Shown piece by piece: positions 1 to 12,664 of a DNA stretch of 64,000 nucleotides; the stretch's first letter is position 1; every line of letters starts with the position of its first letter. The DNA is from Krasilnikovozyma curviuscula. Lineage: Eukaryota; Basidiomycota; Tremellomycetes; Cystofilobasidiales; Mrakiaceae. Both the position numbers and the translations under genes were made by a program. The stretch lies in NCBI GenBank assembly GCA_014825775.1, contig MVAQ01000023.1, positions 62,001-126,000 of the forward strand. The letters run 5' to 3'. Below the pieces are notes generated by a model that saw only the letters and a program-made list of their open reading frames with translations, searched no databases and was not told the DNA's origin.

Positions 1-949
1 TGTTCGATCACGGATCTGTAACTGATGCTTGGTCAGCAACTCATCCTGGCATAATGGAAATTGCCAGAAACGGTCCAGCCTCCTCCGCAGAGGCGGCCAT
101 GAATGAACATGGCATGACTGTGGACTGTGAGTAACTAACCGGGTTAACAGCACCAAGCTTAACTCGCTAATGCGTCTTTGCTCTCTATATTAACTGGATA
201 AAGCTCCCCTCAACTCATGGACTCTGACGAAGGATATTCCTGAGCACATCAAACGAGCCTTCGGGAAACGGCTCGACTACATTCTGTTTCGCGATCCAAT
301 GCCATCACCTTCTCTCCTCTATCCTGCCAAGAACAACGTTGATACTCCTCGCCTAGTGTGCTCCAAGACAGAAATCTGTATGACAGGGCAGGTTCCAGAC
401 ATACCGGTGTCGTTGTCAGATCACTTCGGGCTCTCAGCTCAATTTACGTTCGTCTCGCCATCAACATCGACATCGAAATGGGAAGATCCAACTCAAAGCC
501 CCTCTACAACGATACCTAATGATCCCTGGGCTTCAGCACGGTCAGCGACAAACCCCCTCTCAGACTCTGCCAACGGTTCGGGCTCAGTGTCATCTTCCGA
601 TCCCCTTGTTTACAACTCCTCCACCCTCAACCGCAACACCCAAACAAAGAAGACTCTCACATCATTCTACGACCTGCTAGGATACCACCAGAAGATCCAC
701 ACCAAACACGCTCAGCAACTCCTCATCCTCTTCCCGTCTGCCGTCGCTTTCTTTGTCGGTCTCGTAATCGCAACAGCGTTCCTTCCTCGATCGTACTACA
801 CACCCATCTTCGTTTTTGCTTCGGGACTAGCTGGATTTGGAGCTTGTGTTGCTCTGGTAACTGGATTCGTGTGGGGTAGGAAAGAACTCGGTGGTTTGAA
901 ATCTCTGAGGGAGGAAGTTGAAGAAGAGTTGACGAGGATCGACCAGTAG
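1..949 (+). CDS. ISC1: Inositol phosphosphingolipid phospholipase C (Isc1/nSMase2-like), 3' part
   Basis: The 5' end lies outside the window. Two exons are visible, about 1-126 and 204-949, joined by a 77-nt GT..AG intron; splicing gives the in-frame join VDSPLNSW. This enzyme family (endonuclease/exonuclease/phosphatase fold) hydrolyses inositol phosphosphingolipids or sphingomyelin to ceramide. Seen here are the late catalytic-domain segments RLDYILFR and the SDHFGLSAQF motif, whose Asp-His pair is the family's C-terminal catalytic dyad. A Ser/Thr-rich linker follows, then two hydrophobic helices near the C terminus (around PSAVAFFVGLVIATAFL and GLAGFGACVALVTGFVWG), matching the membrane-anchored C terminus of yeast Isc1. 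The tail is acidic. The family call is firm; the substrate is inferred from fungal orthologues. Confidence 0.87.
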
Positions 950-2217
950 GACTAGTAAAATATCGAGTGTCTTTATGTTGTAAAGTGTCTATATGTCTTA
1001 AGACCTCTCTACCTTCTTCTTGACGGCGATCCACAGGGGGTTCTGGACGAGTACGCTTGCACCTCAAGCCTCAATCTCTCGCTGTATTACGACGCTCACA
1101 CCAGTCGCAGTTTACCTGCTGCTTTGTATTCCTCAGGGTGGTCAAATCTGTTTTTTCCAAGCTCAGTCGACATGGTGTAGGGTCAACATTTGAATGTCGT
1201 TGACATGAACGATAGCACCATCGCGCACCCCGCGTGTCGTGTCTGTCGTGTTCAGCCATTTATGCGGGTTGCCGCGCAAACGAGAACTTGCGATGCCTTA
1301 CGCTTCACTCAAAAGAAGAGAACGTGTCATCAGAGGGTCTTAGAAGATCGCTACCTTATTATCGTTACCATATGAATAGAGAAGAGAAGGATCGTCTACA
1401 TCACCGTTTCTCCGTAATTCGAGAATTCGAGATGTTCGGCCGCGTCCGTGCTTTCCTATCTTCTATTATAGGCTAGGCGTGTAAACCTGGTGCAACATGC
1501 AGGCACCGAAAGCACCCAGGACTCCTGCAGGAGGGAACCGCCTGATTGCCATGCTTTAATCTGCTTGTGTATCAGCCGGGGTTCAACGACTCCTCCTATC
1601 ATTGCCCTGAGGGACAGGCGGTTGCGACATGAGGTGCGTGCGTCCAGGTATTCTCTTCGGGCCCTATTTACCATTGTGATCGCGTCTTTAAAAATAAAAG
1701 CTATAACAGGATAATCATTTGAGCGTTGTTTACACGCTTCGGTCGCAAGATTGGAACGCCGCTACCTTCACCTTGGAGGGTTCTTTACCAGCCTACTGGT
1801 TTTGCTTTCTCCTTCTTTACTAGAATCTTTGTTTTTTGAAGGGGAAGAGTTCGGCTGAAAATCGCAACGTTTGGGCGTGATGTCGAGTCCATGCTGGTCG
1901 GGTGGACCACTGTCTTGCTGTCTTGCAAGCCTGCGGGCGGCGGGATCAATCCGTGGAACCACATGCGACGACTACGGAGAAGGTGCGCCTCTGGTGCGAT
2001 TTACCCTATCTGAAGGCTGATCATGTGGAACTGGTGATTGTCTTGTCGTGTAGTTCCAAATCCCACGCGTCTGGCTCGTAGTCCTGGTACCGTTGCGCCA
2101 TCTCCCGCGATTATATCATTTGGCTCAATCAGGGCGTAGATCACTTCTCTTTTCACCTCAGACCACCAGGAGAGAACAGAACACCTACAGGTTTTCTTAC
2201 CCCAGCATCTCCCTGAA
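950..2217. other. Intergenic region between ISC1 and the OPT gene
   Basis: No convincing coding sequence, RNA gene or repeat was found in this 1.3-kb stretch. Short open frames occur on both strands but lack recognisable domains or credible splice structure. It presumably holds the ISC1 3' UTR and the promoter and 5' UTR of the transporter. Two GATAA-type sites occur (near 1355 on the minus strand and 1711 on the plus strand), about what chance predicts. Confidence 0.5.
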
Positions 2218-5200
2218 ATGGCTACCCTTCAGTTCAAGGACGAACAGTTGGTGGTAGATGAAGGCATCCTGACCACCACTCACTATCAAGATAACCATGT
2301 AGTTGCTGATGAAAAGAAGGAAGACTTTGATGTCAAGCACATAGCTGTAGAGGACGGCCCTGGTCAGAAATCTTCTTCTCACTATGTGATGTGACGGAGT
2401 CAACAGCTTACCGAAGTCTGTTGACGTAATATTGCTCCCTTGCCCTTTCCTTCTACTAGAGAAACCCCATGACGAAGTGGAAGCTGCTGGCAGTGATGAT
2501 GATCCTGAATTTGCTAGTCTTCCTCTTATTGTTCGAGAAGTAAGCATTGTGGAGACTCAAAGTTAAAAGGCGCTGTTGTTGACATCCTGTGTTTGCACGC
2601 AATCTCACAGTTGTGCGACTTTGAAGACGAAGTCGATACTCCAATTCTTACTTGGAGATTCTTTGTCTTGTCCGCTGTATTCACAGCTCTGGGAGGTGAG
2701 CTTTCGCCAATAAAATCTTAATCGCGCGACATCACTAACTTGAGCTGTGCGTCTCTCTGTGTCGCAACCAAGCTTGGCTCACTCAAATGGGATTCTTCAG
2801 AACCACATATGTCCCTTATAGGTTCGTTTGCAAGAGGAGAGGTTTTTGAATAGGCTAGCATCTAACGTTTTCTTACACTCTAGTATCTACTTCGTCCAGA
2901 TCATCACTCTCTACCTCGGTAGACTGATGGCGATGGGACTCCCCTCCAAGCAGATCGGGTTTGGAAGGTTCAAATTTGAGTTGAACCCAGGTCCTTTCTC
3001 TGTTAAGGAACACGTTGCAATAGTCCTTGCTGCCAACACAGGTGCTACCAACAACCTTGGTGACTATGTCCTTTCTCCCGTGAGTCCACACTTTGAGTCA
3101 CAAAGTTCTGGCTTGCTCGTTGCTGATCAAGTATTTTATTTCAAAGTTGATCGTGTTCTACAAGAGCCCGTACGTTCTGTGATGCTCCGCGATCCTACTT
3201 GAATGACAATCCTGACGAGCTTTCTCCTTTTAGAATGAACGGTTTCGCTGCTATCTTCTTGTGAGCAATGGTGTTCGACGCTCGATGATTCATCACTAAC
3301 CTAGTCTTTGCCGATGTCGATGCTAACAGCATGTGGGCAGCTGTGTTCATGGGATTTGTGAGTTAAACCATCAAACGTAAGAGACGAAAGGATTCGCGCT
3401 GAAGTCTTCTGCCATGAATGTTTAGTCCTTGGCTTCCTTCGCAAAGATGTTCTTGGTGGAGAACCCACTCACCATGTTCCCGCTCACTCTTCAACAAGTT
3501 TCAGTTTTCAAAGGTAAGACCGGTAGCTGTGTGAAACCATCACTTCCTACTCGCTGATTTCCTCGCCAAATTTCAGCGATGAGAAATTCGTTTGAAAATG
3601 ATAGCCCAACAACACGCAAGCAGATGAGACTCTTCGGATATACCATCTTGGCCTTCTTCTGGTGAGTGATATATTTAGGTTGAACTCTGATATTCCAGTC
3701 TAATGCCCATGAAAGCTGGGAATTCTTGCCAGAATACGCCTTCCCAATGCTCTCCTCCCTATCCTTCATCTGCTGGGTTACTGCAAATCCAACTGCCGTG
3801 TTCTTGGGCTCAGGTTAGCGCACCTCCTCTTTGCCTTTTGTCACATTTCTGACGTAGAGTTCTTAGGTTTGGGAGGAGCTGGTATCCTCAATATCACCCT
3901 CGATTGGTCAAACATTGGTAAGACTTCGGACCCGCATCATTTTCTTCGTCGGTCGTGAAGGTCCACTTTTTCTCATGTCGCACTGTTTTCTGGTCCCAGG
4001 TTCCTCTTGCATTTACTATCCAATGTGGACACAGGTCAACATATTCACTGCGTCAGTAATTGGAGCTTGGATCCTTGTGCCCATTTGCAAATTCACAGGT
4101 AAGGAGTCTCCGCAGTTTGTCGAAGGCTACCCTTGGCTTACTTACCTTTGCGCGCGCAGGTGCCTGGGACTCTGACGTATACCCAATCCAGTCTCAGAGT
4201 CTCAGATTGAGAAATGGCTCGGTTTATCCAACTGCGGAGGTATGTAACAAGATGGTTTTCTAAGAGCGCACTCTGAGCTGATGACTTCTTCCCAGATGAT
4301 GACCTCGTCGTACGGGCTGAACACGGAACTCTTCAACGAAGTTGGGCCTCCCATGATGTCCGCACAGCTGAGATGGGCCTACTTCTTCAGTTACACTGCG
4401 TATCTGGGATCTTTTGTGTCTCTGGTGCTCTTCCAAGGTATGATCCAATCTAGCTACCAGGCTGAGCCCGACGCCGCTTCTGCTGAGAAACTGATGTTGT
4501 ACTTTGGACTTCTTAGGACCAATGATCTGGAAGACCTTCAGAGCGTCTAGAGGCGGAGGATCTCTCCACCAAGACAGACTTACGAAGCTGATCAGAGCTT
4601 ACCCGTGAGTGCAGCTTCTCCCCTGGGCGAACCGCATCAAGCATCGCGACTGATTGCTGTTGCCCTTTGTTTCTAGACAAGTTCCTCTGTGGTGGAATCT
4701 TGTTCTTTTCTTCGTCCCATTGGCCATTTTGATTGGTAAGTACCTCTGCAGACCCAGCGATAAATCTTAGCATCATCTCTTCTCCTATTGACCTCCATAC
4801 CGCATTAACAGTTTTGACCGCTATCGGTACCCTCTACATGCCGATATACACATTGTTCATTGGTGAGAATTAGTTTCCCCCATCAACGATCGACCTTTAA
4901 CTAACCCGACCGCTGATTGTACCACCTTCACACTTGGTCTGATGCCTCTCTGTAGGTATTGCTTTCGGTGCAACCATTGTCGTACCAATGGGATACATCT
5001 AGTGGGTGGTTTATCATCAGTAGGAGTAATGAAGAGACTAGCTGACTCGCCGCGGTCTTTGTGCGTTTCTTCTTCAGCGCTATATCTGGTTACCAGATGC
5101 CCGTTGGATATTTCAACGAATTATTCTATGGGTAAGATTGGAAGTTAACATTGTTCTCTGGTGGAACTCGACTTTTTAACCACACTCTGTTTTTCTCAGT

Positions 5201-6532
5201 TACGTTATCAATGCCGGTGGATCTCGACATCCAGTCGGATCTCTCTCCTACCGAGTCATCTCTGGCCAGTGTTGGTACGAAGCTTGTAGCATGCTTTCCG
5301 ATATGAAGGTGAGTCATTCACACCAGATTTGAGTCATCGCTTTTCTCTTAACTCGCCTGCGTCGTGTATCAGCTTGGACACTACTTCCACATTCCTCCAA
5401 GAGCGGTTCTCTTCGCTCAAGTCTGGGGTATACTTATTGGTGTACCAGTGAACTATGCTACCATCATGTAAGAGTTCCTGACTTGTCGGCTTCCGAAAAT
5501 TTGGCTGACCTTCGAATCTCGGTAACAGCTGGGTCTGCAACACTAAGGGCTCATACCTCGATGGTTCGGAGACTGATCCAAACAAGTAAGTATGTAGCGG
5601 CACTTTCCTATTTAAAACGATATCTGAGATGTTTTTGTTGCATATTCAAGCCAATGGACCGGTTCCACTGTGATTTCGCTCAACGTGAGTACCTGTTTTC
5701 CACCAGCAATTCCTTCTTTCTCAGCCGACATTGTTCTATCTGTTTTAATGAATTAGAATCAAGGAATTAGTTTCGCCTTGATTGGTCCAGTAAGTTCAGA
5801 AATAATTTGCACCTGTTGTGTTTAGTGCTGATCACGTTCACGACGTGCCGCCAACAGAAACGTCTCTTCAACGACCCAATCTACAGCCCTATGTGAGTCC
5901 AATATCCATCACTCTCAGAGTACCACAATTCTTACACCACTCGAGTCTTTCATCAGGCTTTACGGATTCGTGCTTGGCGCTGTCATCCCAATGATTCTTT
6001 ACGGCTTGCACCGTGCGTTCCCAAGAGCTCGTTTCGATTTGTACAATGTGCCCATCTTTGCTACAACCTTCGAGAACTTCTATGGTTACATCTCCAACAC
6101 GTTCTTGACCTGGTTCATCCTTGGTGGCATCAACCACATGTGGCTAAAGCGCTACAAGTACGAGTTTTGGAAGAAATATGCTTACATCTTCGGAGCGGCT
6201 GCTGATACAGGTGAGTGCCTTTGCTTTCTCGATAAACACAGACTACTTATCCCTTTCCCCTTTTTTTCCGCGCAGGATATAATCTGAGTATCTTGTGTAT
6301 CTTCATTTTCTTCTCTGGTGAGCCAATTTGTGTTCTGTTTTTATTACAGCTCCAGTCACTGACCAACCTGTTCTCCTTCTAGCTGCGAAGACGGTGACAA
6401 TGGTGAATGAGATTGTTCTGCTTGGTCTTCGATTGCCAATACTAACTGTCACTCGTTCTGCGTCCTAATTAGCCTAATTGGTGGGGAAATAACGTCGACA
6501 GTGTCGAGAGGTGCTTCCCATCCGCCGAGTGA
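2218..6532 (+). CDS. OPT family oligopeptide transporter
   Basis: A proton-coupled oligopeptide transporter of the OPT superfamily, expected in the plasma membrane and importing small peptides (possibly glutathione or metal complexes). The gene is split into more than twenty short exons. The acidic N terminus (MATLQFKDEQLVVDEG) is followed by LTWRFFVLSAVFTALGA, then the family signature NPGPFSVKEHVAIVLAANTG with NLGDYVLS, later KLGHYFHIPPRAVLFAQVWG (the OPT K-x-GHY-x-x-PPR block), and the typical C terminus NWWGNNVDSVERCFP just before TGA at 6530-6532. Many hydrophobic segments are consistent with 12-16 helices. The start was chosen as the ATG giving an acidic OPT-like N terminus after a clean 5' leader. 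Individual splice junctions were followed only in part, so exon borders are approximate. Substrate specificity cannot be read from sequence. Confidence 0.88.
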
Positions 6533-6831
6533 AGACCTTCAATTGCGACGTGAATTTACGAGCTGGTTGGTTTCAGTCTCTCACAACATCTACGTTTTGT
6601 TCTCTCTATCCATACATGAAGCGAAGCCCTAAGCTTTCCAGACCTTGTTAGCCTTTGCCATATCTTGTATTGACTTTACTTAAGACCTTGACGCTTGTCC
6701 GCACGGAGACTTTCACACGCAAAGTCACACCACAAGAGAGAAAGTATGTTATACATCTGTCACGAACAGAAAGTAAACCAATATAAACCAAATACATGTC
6801 ACCGCATCTGACATCGTCTCGTCACCGACAC

Positions 6832-7998
6832 CTATTCCTCCATGGAAGTCTTTGAGGGCACATATCCCGATTCCTCTGACCACATATCAGTGAGTTCAAC
6901 TTTGAAAGTACTGTCAAAGACAAAGAGAAGAGACAACTTTGTTAGATTGGAAACAAGGTGCGATGCAAGGGATACGCGGTACTCACGCCATCATGACACC
7001 GGTGAGTTTCAGAAGCTGTGCCTGTTCTGAAGACAAAACTTTTCCAGATTTGCAAATTTCGTGAGGAACAGTAAGTGATGGGACACCCTTAATGAGTGAG
7101 GTGGCCAATCCGAGTTTACGAAGCTGTGGGTCCATCGAGTGAGGGAATGGCGAGTCGGGATCTTCGTACATGACAACGGGTCCTGAAGACAACACGCCAA
7201 GAAAAAAAGTCAGTTTATTCCCATATTTCCAGATATAGGTAACGGGACGGCTACTAACCAGCTGGCAGCACGACAGCTTTACTCGACACGTTTCCTGCTC
7301 GAGCGAAATCTGGTTTCTGGAAATCCTTGAACCACGCTAACGTTTCATCTATCGGAGTATCAGTGAAAAAGAGACCGACAGGACCTTCCAGTTTCTGATT
7401 TATAGGTTCGATACATCAATAAAAACAATCAGCGAATGATTCGAAAATCTGCGAGTCTTCAACAGCAGAACTTACAGCCGACAGCTTGTACAGATCTGTC
7501 TTGTACTCGTCTTCTCTTGTTGTACCAAGAGCTTTAGCCATCACTTTGTTGCGACCCATGAAAAATCTTCCAGTTCTACCAGTTCAAAAGTTTGGACTAA
7601 AGTCAGCTTCTGCTCACCTCGAACGCCTTCAAAAACTGGGACTTACCCCTGCCAAGCAGCTCTAACTTCCTTCAAGTGAGAATTTCGCATGTCACCAACG
7701 TTGAAGAGCCAGATGTAGGTCCATTTGTCGGCAGCTTCCCTGATCTGTTGCGCGAGGACGAGTATTGTGAAATTTTTGTTAGCTTTGACATAAATCACAC
7801 GGAGAGCTGACGTGATAATGAGGACCATGCAGCCCACCCACTATCCCCTTTCACCCAAGGAAACCCATATGGACAAAAAAGGTGGCTGTCTGGATTTCAG
7901 GGAGGACTCACCTGCTCGATCAAGTTGCTCTTGTCCTCTCTCGTCTTCTTGTCTGTCTTCGTCAGAGCAACAACCTTCTCTCTCTTTGATTTAGGCAT
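6832..7998 (-). CDS. MRT4: mRNA turnover protein 4 homologue, ribosome assembly factor Mrt4
   Basis: Mrt4 is a nuclear relative of ribosomal stalk protein P0 (uL10). In pre-60S particles it occupies the P0 site and is later exchanged for P0. The first exon begins MPKSKREKVVALTKTDKKTR, the diagnostic N terminus of the family, ending ...LIEQ before a GT donor. Later exons carry LEGPVGLFFTDTPIDETLAW, ...GPVVMYEDPDSPFPHSM and LLKLTGVMMA, and the last exon reads TFKVELTDMWSEESGYVPS before the stop (complement of 6832-6834). The protein lacks the acidic P-protein C-terminal tail, as expected for Mrt4. About six exons. It is 256 bp from the end of RRP6, another rRNA-processing gene on the same strand; the proximity may be coincidental. 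Confidence 0.9.
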
Positions 7999-8254
7999 TC
8001 TGGTAAGTAGGTGGTTGGGAAGTGCGAAGGTGGAAGGAGGTGGCAGACAGTCGACCCTCTAGGCGTGCAACTTTTCTCCCTACGCTGCGCCACCAGTTTC
8101 ACTTTGCAGGATCCTGGCGGAACTGATAGACACGAAATTTGTCACCCGAACATACTAAATCTGCCATTGCAAGCTTTACTACTGCCAAGAATACAGATCA
8201 AACGACAAGAATAGAACAGTGGCGTGCGTAAACAAATCTTCTACAAGCTCAAAC

Positions 8255-11045
8255 CTAGAAAGTCCCTGATCTCGCGCCCTTCTGATTTTCAACCATATTC
8301 TTTGGGGGTTTTGGGAAATTTCCAAACTCGACGATGGGTTTCTTCACCTTCTTCACTTTCTTCACGTAGACGCTGCTGCTGCTGAAAGCACCACCGTCAT
8401 CCCCAGCTGCGCCATTCTTGATAGGATCGAGCCCATTGGGAACTGTTGAGTAGTCAAAAACTTTTTCAGCCTGAGGCTTCTCGTCTGACGCTTGAGTTTC
8501 TGGTATCGGTGAATCTTTAGTTTTCTGCGAGAAGCCGGTGCGCTTTCTCTTCTTGGCAGGTTTGCCGACCGTGACAATCTCGTTGGTAGCTGGAACTGAT
8601 GTGGATGAAGGCTGCAGTCTAGATGAGATTGGCACAAAGGGGACTTGTTCTGGTTCAACTAGTGATGGAGATGCCGGTGTTGGAGTAAGTTGGGGTTCCT
8701 CAACAGGCGTTGGAGCCGGAGGTCGAGTGATGGATGAACTGATCTTTTCAGAGAGCAGTCGGAAACGCTCAGCTTTGGTTGCAGTGACATTTTCTGGTTT
8801 TGTCGTTGCCGCAGGTTGATGACATAGTGATGATCCAAAGAGGGAGCTTGAAACTTTGGAAGTGGGTCCGAAGAGAGAGGATGTCACCTTTTGAAGGGAA
8901 GCCACGCCTGAAAAATATCTCGTATGAGCAAAGCAATAAAAGGAAAGATGTAGACAAAGAAAAAAAAAAAGGAACTCACTTTGTACCGGTTTAGATATGC
9001 TCGAAGGGCCCCACAAGTCCAGAACCAGCGATTCCTCCTTCACTACTGCAGGCTGAGCATTTTCTACTTTGTCTACCAGCTTTTCTATCAACCCTTCAAC
9101 GTCACTTCCAACATCAAAGTCCATGCCAGTTCCAGTAAGTTCCTGAGCTCGTTCGAGAGCTTCCTCAATCGCCTTCGCCAACTCATCAGCTTTACTTTTC
9201 AGGATGTATGAAGCTGGTTGAACAACCTTTAAGACAGCAGTGCCGGTTGTTGGTTTATTGGAAGCCAGACTAAACAGCTGATGATTTGCGAGAACAAACC
9301 GAAGGGATTCATCTTCCTTCCTTGCTGTTTGATCTCTCCAGAGATGAACAGCTTTGAAAACTTCGCTCTCTTCCTTTGTCGAAAGGGATGTTGGATTGGT
9401 GATGGCCGGCATCTGCCACTTCCTCGCGAGGTTCAACCATCCGTCTTGACCTAAACCAGACACGGAATATGGACTGTTTGTGTATCGCCTCATTGACGTT
9501 TCTTTTGATCTCTTGAGAACTTCTACTAAAAGATCTGAAGGTGACTCGGCGGGCACTGTTGACTTCTCTACAAGGCTCTTGAGTAGATTTTCAAACACAT
9601 AGATCAGATAGTGGGTATCTGATCTAGCGTAGTAAAGCATCTCCTTTGGAAGTGGACGAATTCTCCAATCTGCCATTTGGTACCTCTTGTCGGGGGTGAA
9701 ATCGCAATAAGTTTGAAGGAGCGAGGCGAGTGAATGGTTTTGGAAGGCGAGGACCTTGGTTGCGTGATAAGTATCGAAGAGGTTGACGATGTACAGCGAG
9801 AAGTCTTGTTCTAGCCAGACAATATCAGACTCTGCACCATGGAAGATCTGAGACGAGAGGAAAGGTAGAGATGGTCAGCTCATGCAACTTATATCGGAGC
9901 AGCAATAGTGGGGTGATTTGTACCTTCACAATAGAAGGATCACTGAAGACTTCTCCAAGAACCCCCAGGTTATCTCTAACTTCGTTGGAGAGTAGATCCA
10001 CAACCCAATCACCGCCAAGCCGAGTGCTGATCTGCATCAGGCAGAGGAAACCTTGGTAGGTTCGATGCGAATGGTGTTCAAGATCAATGGCGATATGCGG
10101 TGATTTTTTAAGCTCTTCAACGAGCGCTATAAGCTGCTCCTTAGTTGAAATATAGTTGAAGGGTGTATCGTCGAAGGTAGAAGGTAGAATAGGTATGATT
10201 GGAAGAGTTGGTCTTAGGAGGAAGTCGGGGTATCTCAAATGAGCGAGTTCGTGGGCGTAAGGGTGTGGTGGAACAATTTCATCTTGGAAAGATAGTGAAC
10301 GAGGTTTTCTGACAGGTTCTGTCGCTGAACCGTCTGCTAAGGACGCAGCCTCAGGATCAACGTACCCAACAGGGACTGTCGCATTCCATTTCTTCCAGCC
10401 TGGGACTCGAGTTGGGTCTTTATAGCGACTGAGAACTGAAGATGAATTGTCAACTGGAATGGTAAAGTTGCGTTGTGGTTTGGGTATCGCTGCATCTGTT
10501 ATAGATTTGGGAAGATTACCTTTCGGCAAAGCGTTGACGAGAGAAGAGTTGGCGGTTCGAGCGGTTTCAGTTGGTACGATGGGAATAGTTGGGGCTGCAA
10601 ATTTTCCAGTTAAAGTATCCAAACACAAGTCCTGTGATCGACATAGAGCACAACGTCAGCGTGGAATGTGTGAGGTTAGCCACAATAAACTCACTGTTCG
10701 TTCCAGCAAAACGTCTACCACCTCAACAACCTGGTGGAAGTTGTCTATCAAATCTTCTTCTTCTCTCTGCTTTCCCTTCGCCTTCTTGGATAGCCTCTTG
10801 GAGCTGCTGACCGATGAATCTGCACTTCGATCCAGCTCCTCGACGAGTTTCATCAATCCATCGATGATTCCAAAAGCTTTTGACGTTGTTTCATCCAGCT
10901 TTCCTGCCACCTGAGAAGATATCGACCTTTCAAACGAAATATCACTGGGGCCTGGGAGACTGTGGGCGATATCGAGCGAAACTTGAAGCTGCGACTGGAG
11001 AAGGTCTATCAGACTCAAATTTTCTAGCTCTGTAGTTGGAGCCAT
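8255..11045 (-). CDS. RRP6: Nuclear exosome 3'-5' exoribonuclease Rrp6 (EXOSC10)
   Basis: Rrp6 is the nucleus-specific, hydrolytic 3'-5' exonuclease of the RNA exosome, trimming 5.8S rRNA and snoRNAs and degrading aberrant transcripts. The N-terminal exon (MAPTTELENLSLIDLLQSQL onward) fits the PMC2NT domain that binds the Rrp47 cofactor. The DEDDy exonuclease domain follows: IAIDLEHHSHRTYQGFLCL supplies the D-x-E pair, FHGAESDIVWLEQDF the second block, and YYARSDTHYLIYVFENLL the Y-x3-D motif. An HRDC domain comes next, then a low-complexity Lys-rich C-terminal tail ending GARSGTF. An intron near 8910-8982, which reads open on the minus strand, should be removed (GTGAGT donor; pyrimidine-rich tract with an A9+ run on the plus strand). 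The divergent neighbour is mL46, with 204 bp between start codons. Confidence 0.92.
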
Positions 11046-11249
11046 CCTTCTTATGGGATTTTCAGACAGAGTAGAGTCCGTAACACTGATTTGCTGTTAG
11101 CCTGCAGTACAAGATGTGGTGGATTTGAGTGTCGTAACGCAACTGACAACTTTGGGAGAAAGATTTTTGGCGAGTCCCCATCCAGAACACCAGTATTTTT
11201 CGGAAATCACATTCCCTCTTTGGAACCAGTAGGAAGCGACTGGTATAAG
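11046..11249. promoter_or_regulatory. Shared divergent promoter, RRP6 / mL46
   Basis: This 204-bp gap separates the start codons of two divergent genes and so must hold both core promoters and both 5' UTRs. No TATA box or named motif stands out. Confidence 0.5.
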
Positions 11250-12344
11250 ATGGCTTCGACTTCTGCGAGGACTGTCTACAAGCTGGCATGCAGTACGACC
11301 CATTTTTCTCGCCGTGAGTCCAATTCGCATGACCTTCAATGCGAGAAAACGAGACTAACTGGTAAAGTGGCCGTCATTCAAAGAAGCTCTGGTAGCTCCC
11401 TTGCATCGAAATAGCAGGACAATGGCTACTGAGGTGGCTCAGTCTGGGTCGAGCTCCAACATACCGACGAAAAGACAACTTCCAGACTTCGATTCGCCGT
11501 TTAACCAAGCTGAAACCCCAAAGTCAATCTTTAGACCAGCAGATGCCAAATACCTGACAGACGTCTCGACAGCATTGATTGTTCAGCGTTCAGCTTCACT
11601 CACTCCAACCCAGCACCCAATGATGAAAGAAATCTACGACTACAACCAGCAACTTGGATTTGCTCTTTCTTCTCCCATTCCCCTACACTTCTTCTACAAG
11701 TCGACAACCACTGGTTATAAACGTTTCACTTATGAAGAAGCACGACGACTACATGAGTGGTTCGGCGAAGAATTGCCGGACAGCATAGAGAGAGTCGATC
11801 CTGAACCAGCGATTCATGAGATTCAGGCGAGGGATTTCGGGGATAAAGCTGATGAAAAGCTTGGATATGGGGACAAGGGGCTGAATAGGCTTGGAGAGTT
11901 CAGTCTGTATCTGCTGGTTAAGGGAAAAAATGGTTGGAGATTCCCTACCGGTCCTGCGATTTCTGACATGGCATTGCACAACGTGAGTATTAGTTTTGAT
12001 CTCGTCTGTATTTCTTTAGGCTTGAAGAATTTACCCCTGTCTCTCCTCTATAGTCTGCCATGGCTACCACCCATTCCCTCCTCGGCGCAAATATCTCCCT
12101 ATGGCCCGCCGGTCGTGTCCCAATATCTCACATACCAGCACCTAACGCATCATCACCTGCGACATTCTTTTTCAAAGCGCGTATAGCATTCGGTTTCCCG
12201 GTGCTGTCTGCTGAGGCGAAGAATGAAGGTGTCACAGACTTTGCTTTCTTGACAAAGGAAGATTGCGAGAAGAGGATTAAGGATAGTGGGAAGGACGGAA
12301 AAGGCTACTGGGAGAGCGTCGGTGGACTGTTGAATAGTCATTAA
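11250..12344 (+). CDS. MRPL46: Mitochondrial large-subunit ribosomal protein mL46
   Basis: Component of the mitochondrial 54S ribosomal subunit (yeast Mrpl17, human MRPL46). Three exons, 11250-11313, 11384-11982 and 12054-12344, splice to 317 residues. The N terminus is rich in Arg/Ser/Ala and lacks acids (MASTSARTVYKLACSTTHFS), a good mitochondrial presequence. The body has the Nudix-like fold region of the family: LNRLGEFSLYLLVKGKNGWR, then MALHNSAMATTHSLLGANIS, ATFFFKARIAFGF and a late DFAFLTKEDCEKRI. The first intron's downstream AG at 11392-11393 was chosen because an earlier AG gives an in-frame stop, whereas this one joins RQALVAPLHRNSRTM cleanly. Residues FFFKARI and the DF-LTKEE-like end support mL46 rather than a true Nudix hydrolase; no Nudix box is present. 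Confidence 0.85.
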
Positions 12345-12664
12345 TTTAGACTTCTTTCGTAAGAAGCGAGGTTTCGAAAGAAAATCGCGACGAAGCTGTC
12401 GCCACTTGTTGTGCAAGTAGAGTGCAAGTAGCTCTAATTTGACAAGAAAATGCCACGGTGATCACCGATACCCTTCTACTTCACAATGCGATCGTCGTAC
12501 CTTTCAGACTTCCTCAACTGGAATTTCAATGTGTTGCCCTCCAGCTGCTACCGTTGCGTTCAGGGGCTTCCTTCATCCATCACCCCTGACGAAAGAGGAT
12601 CCTTGCAATCTTGAGAAACAGAATGAATGCTTGAGCTTTCAAACGTTTATTAGAAAGCTAGGAT
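12345..12664. other. Intergenic region with a 42-codon upstream ORF
   Basis: Contains the mL46 3' UTR and the 5' region of the next gene. A plus-strand ATG at 12486 opens a 42-codon frame (MRSSYLSDFLNWNFNVLPSS...) closing at 12614, 50 nt before the presumed start at 12665. It could be a uORF or an unrecognised 5' exon. Confidence 0.35.

Noticed and set aside
723..1067. 114-codon minus-strand frame over the 3' end of ISC1
   Set aside because: It overlaps a gene with clear family motifs, is Arg-rich without domains and has no credible start context.
8538..8819. Gly-rich 93-codon plus-strand frame
   Set aside because: Antisense of the Ser/Pro/Thr-rich tail of Rrp6.
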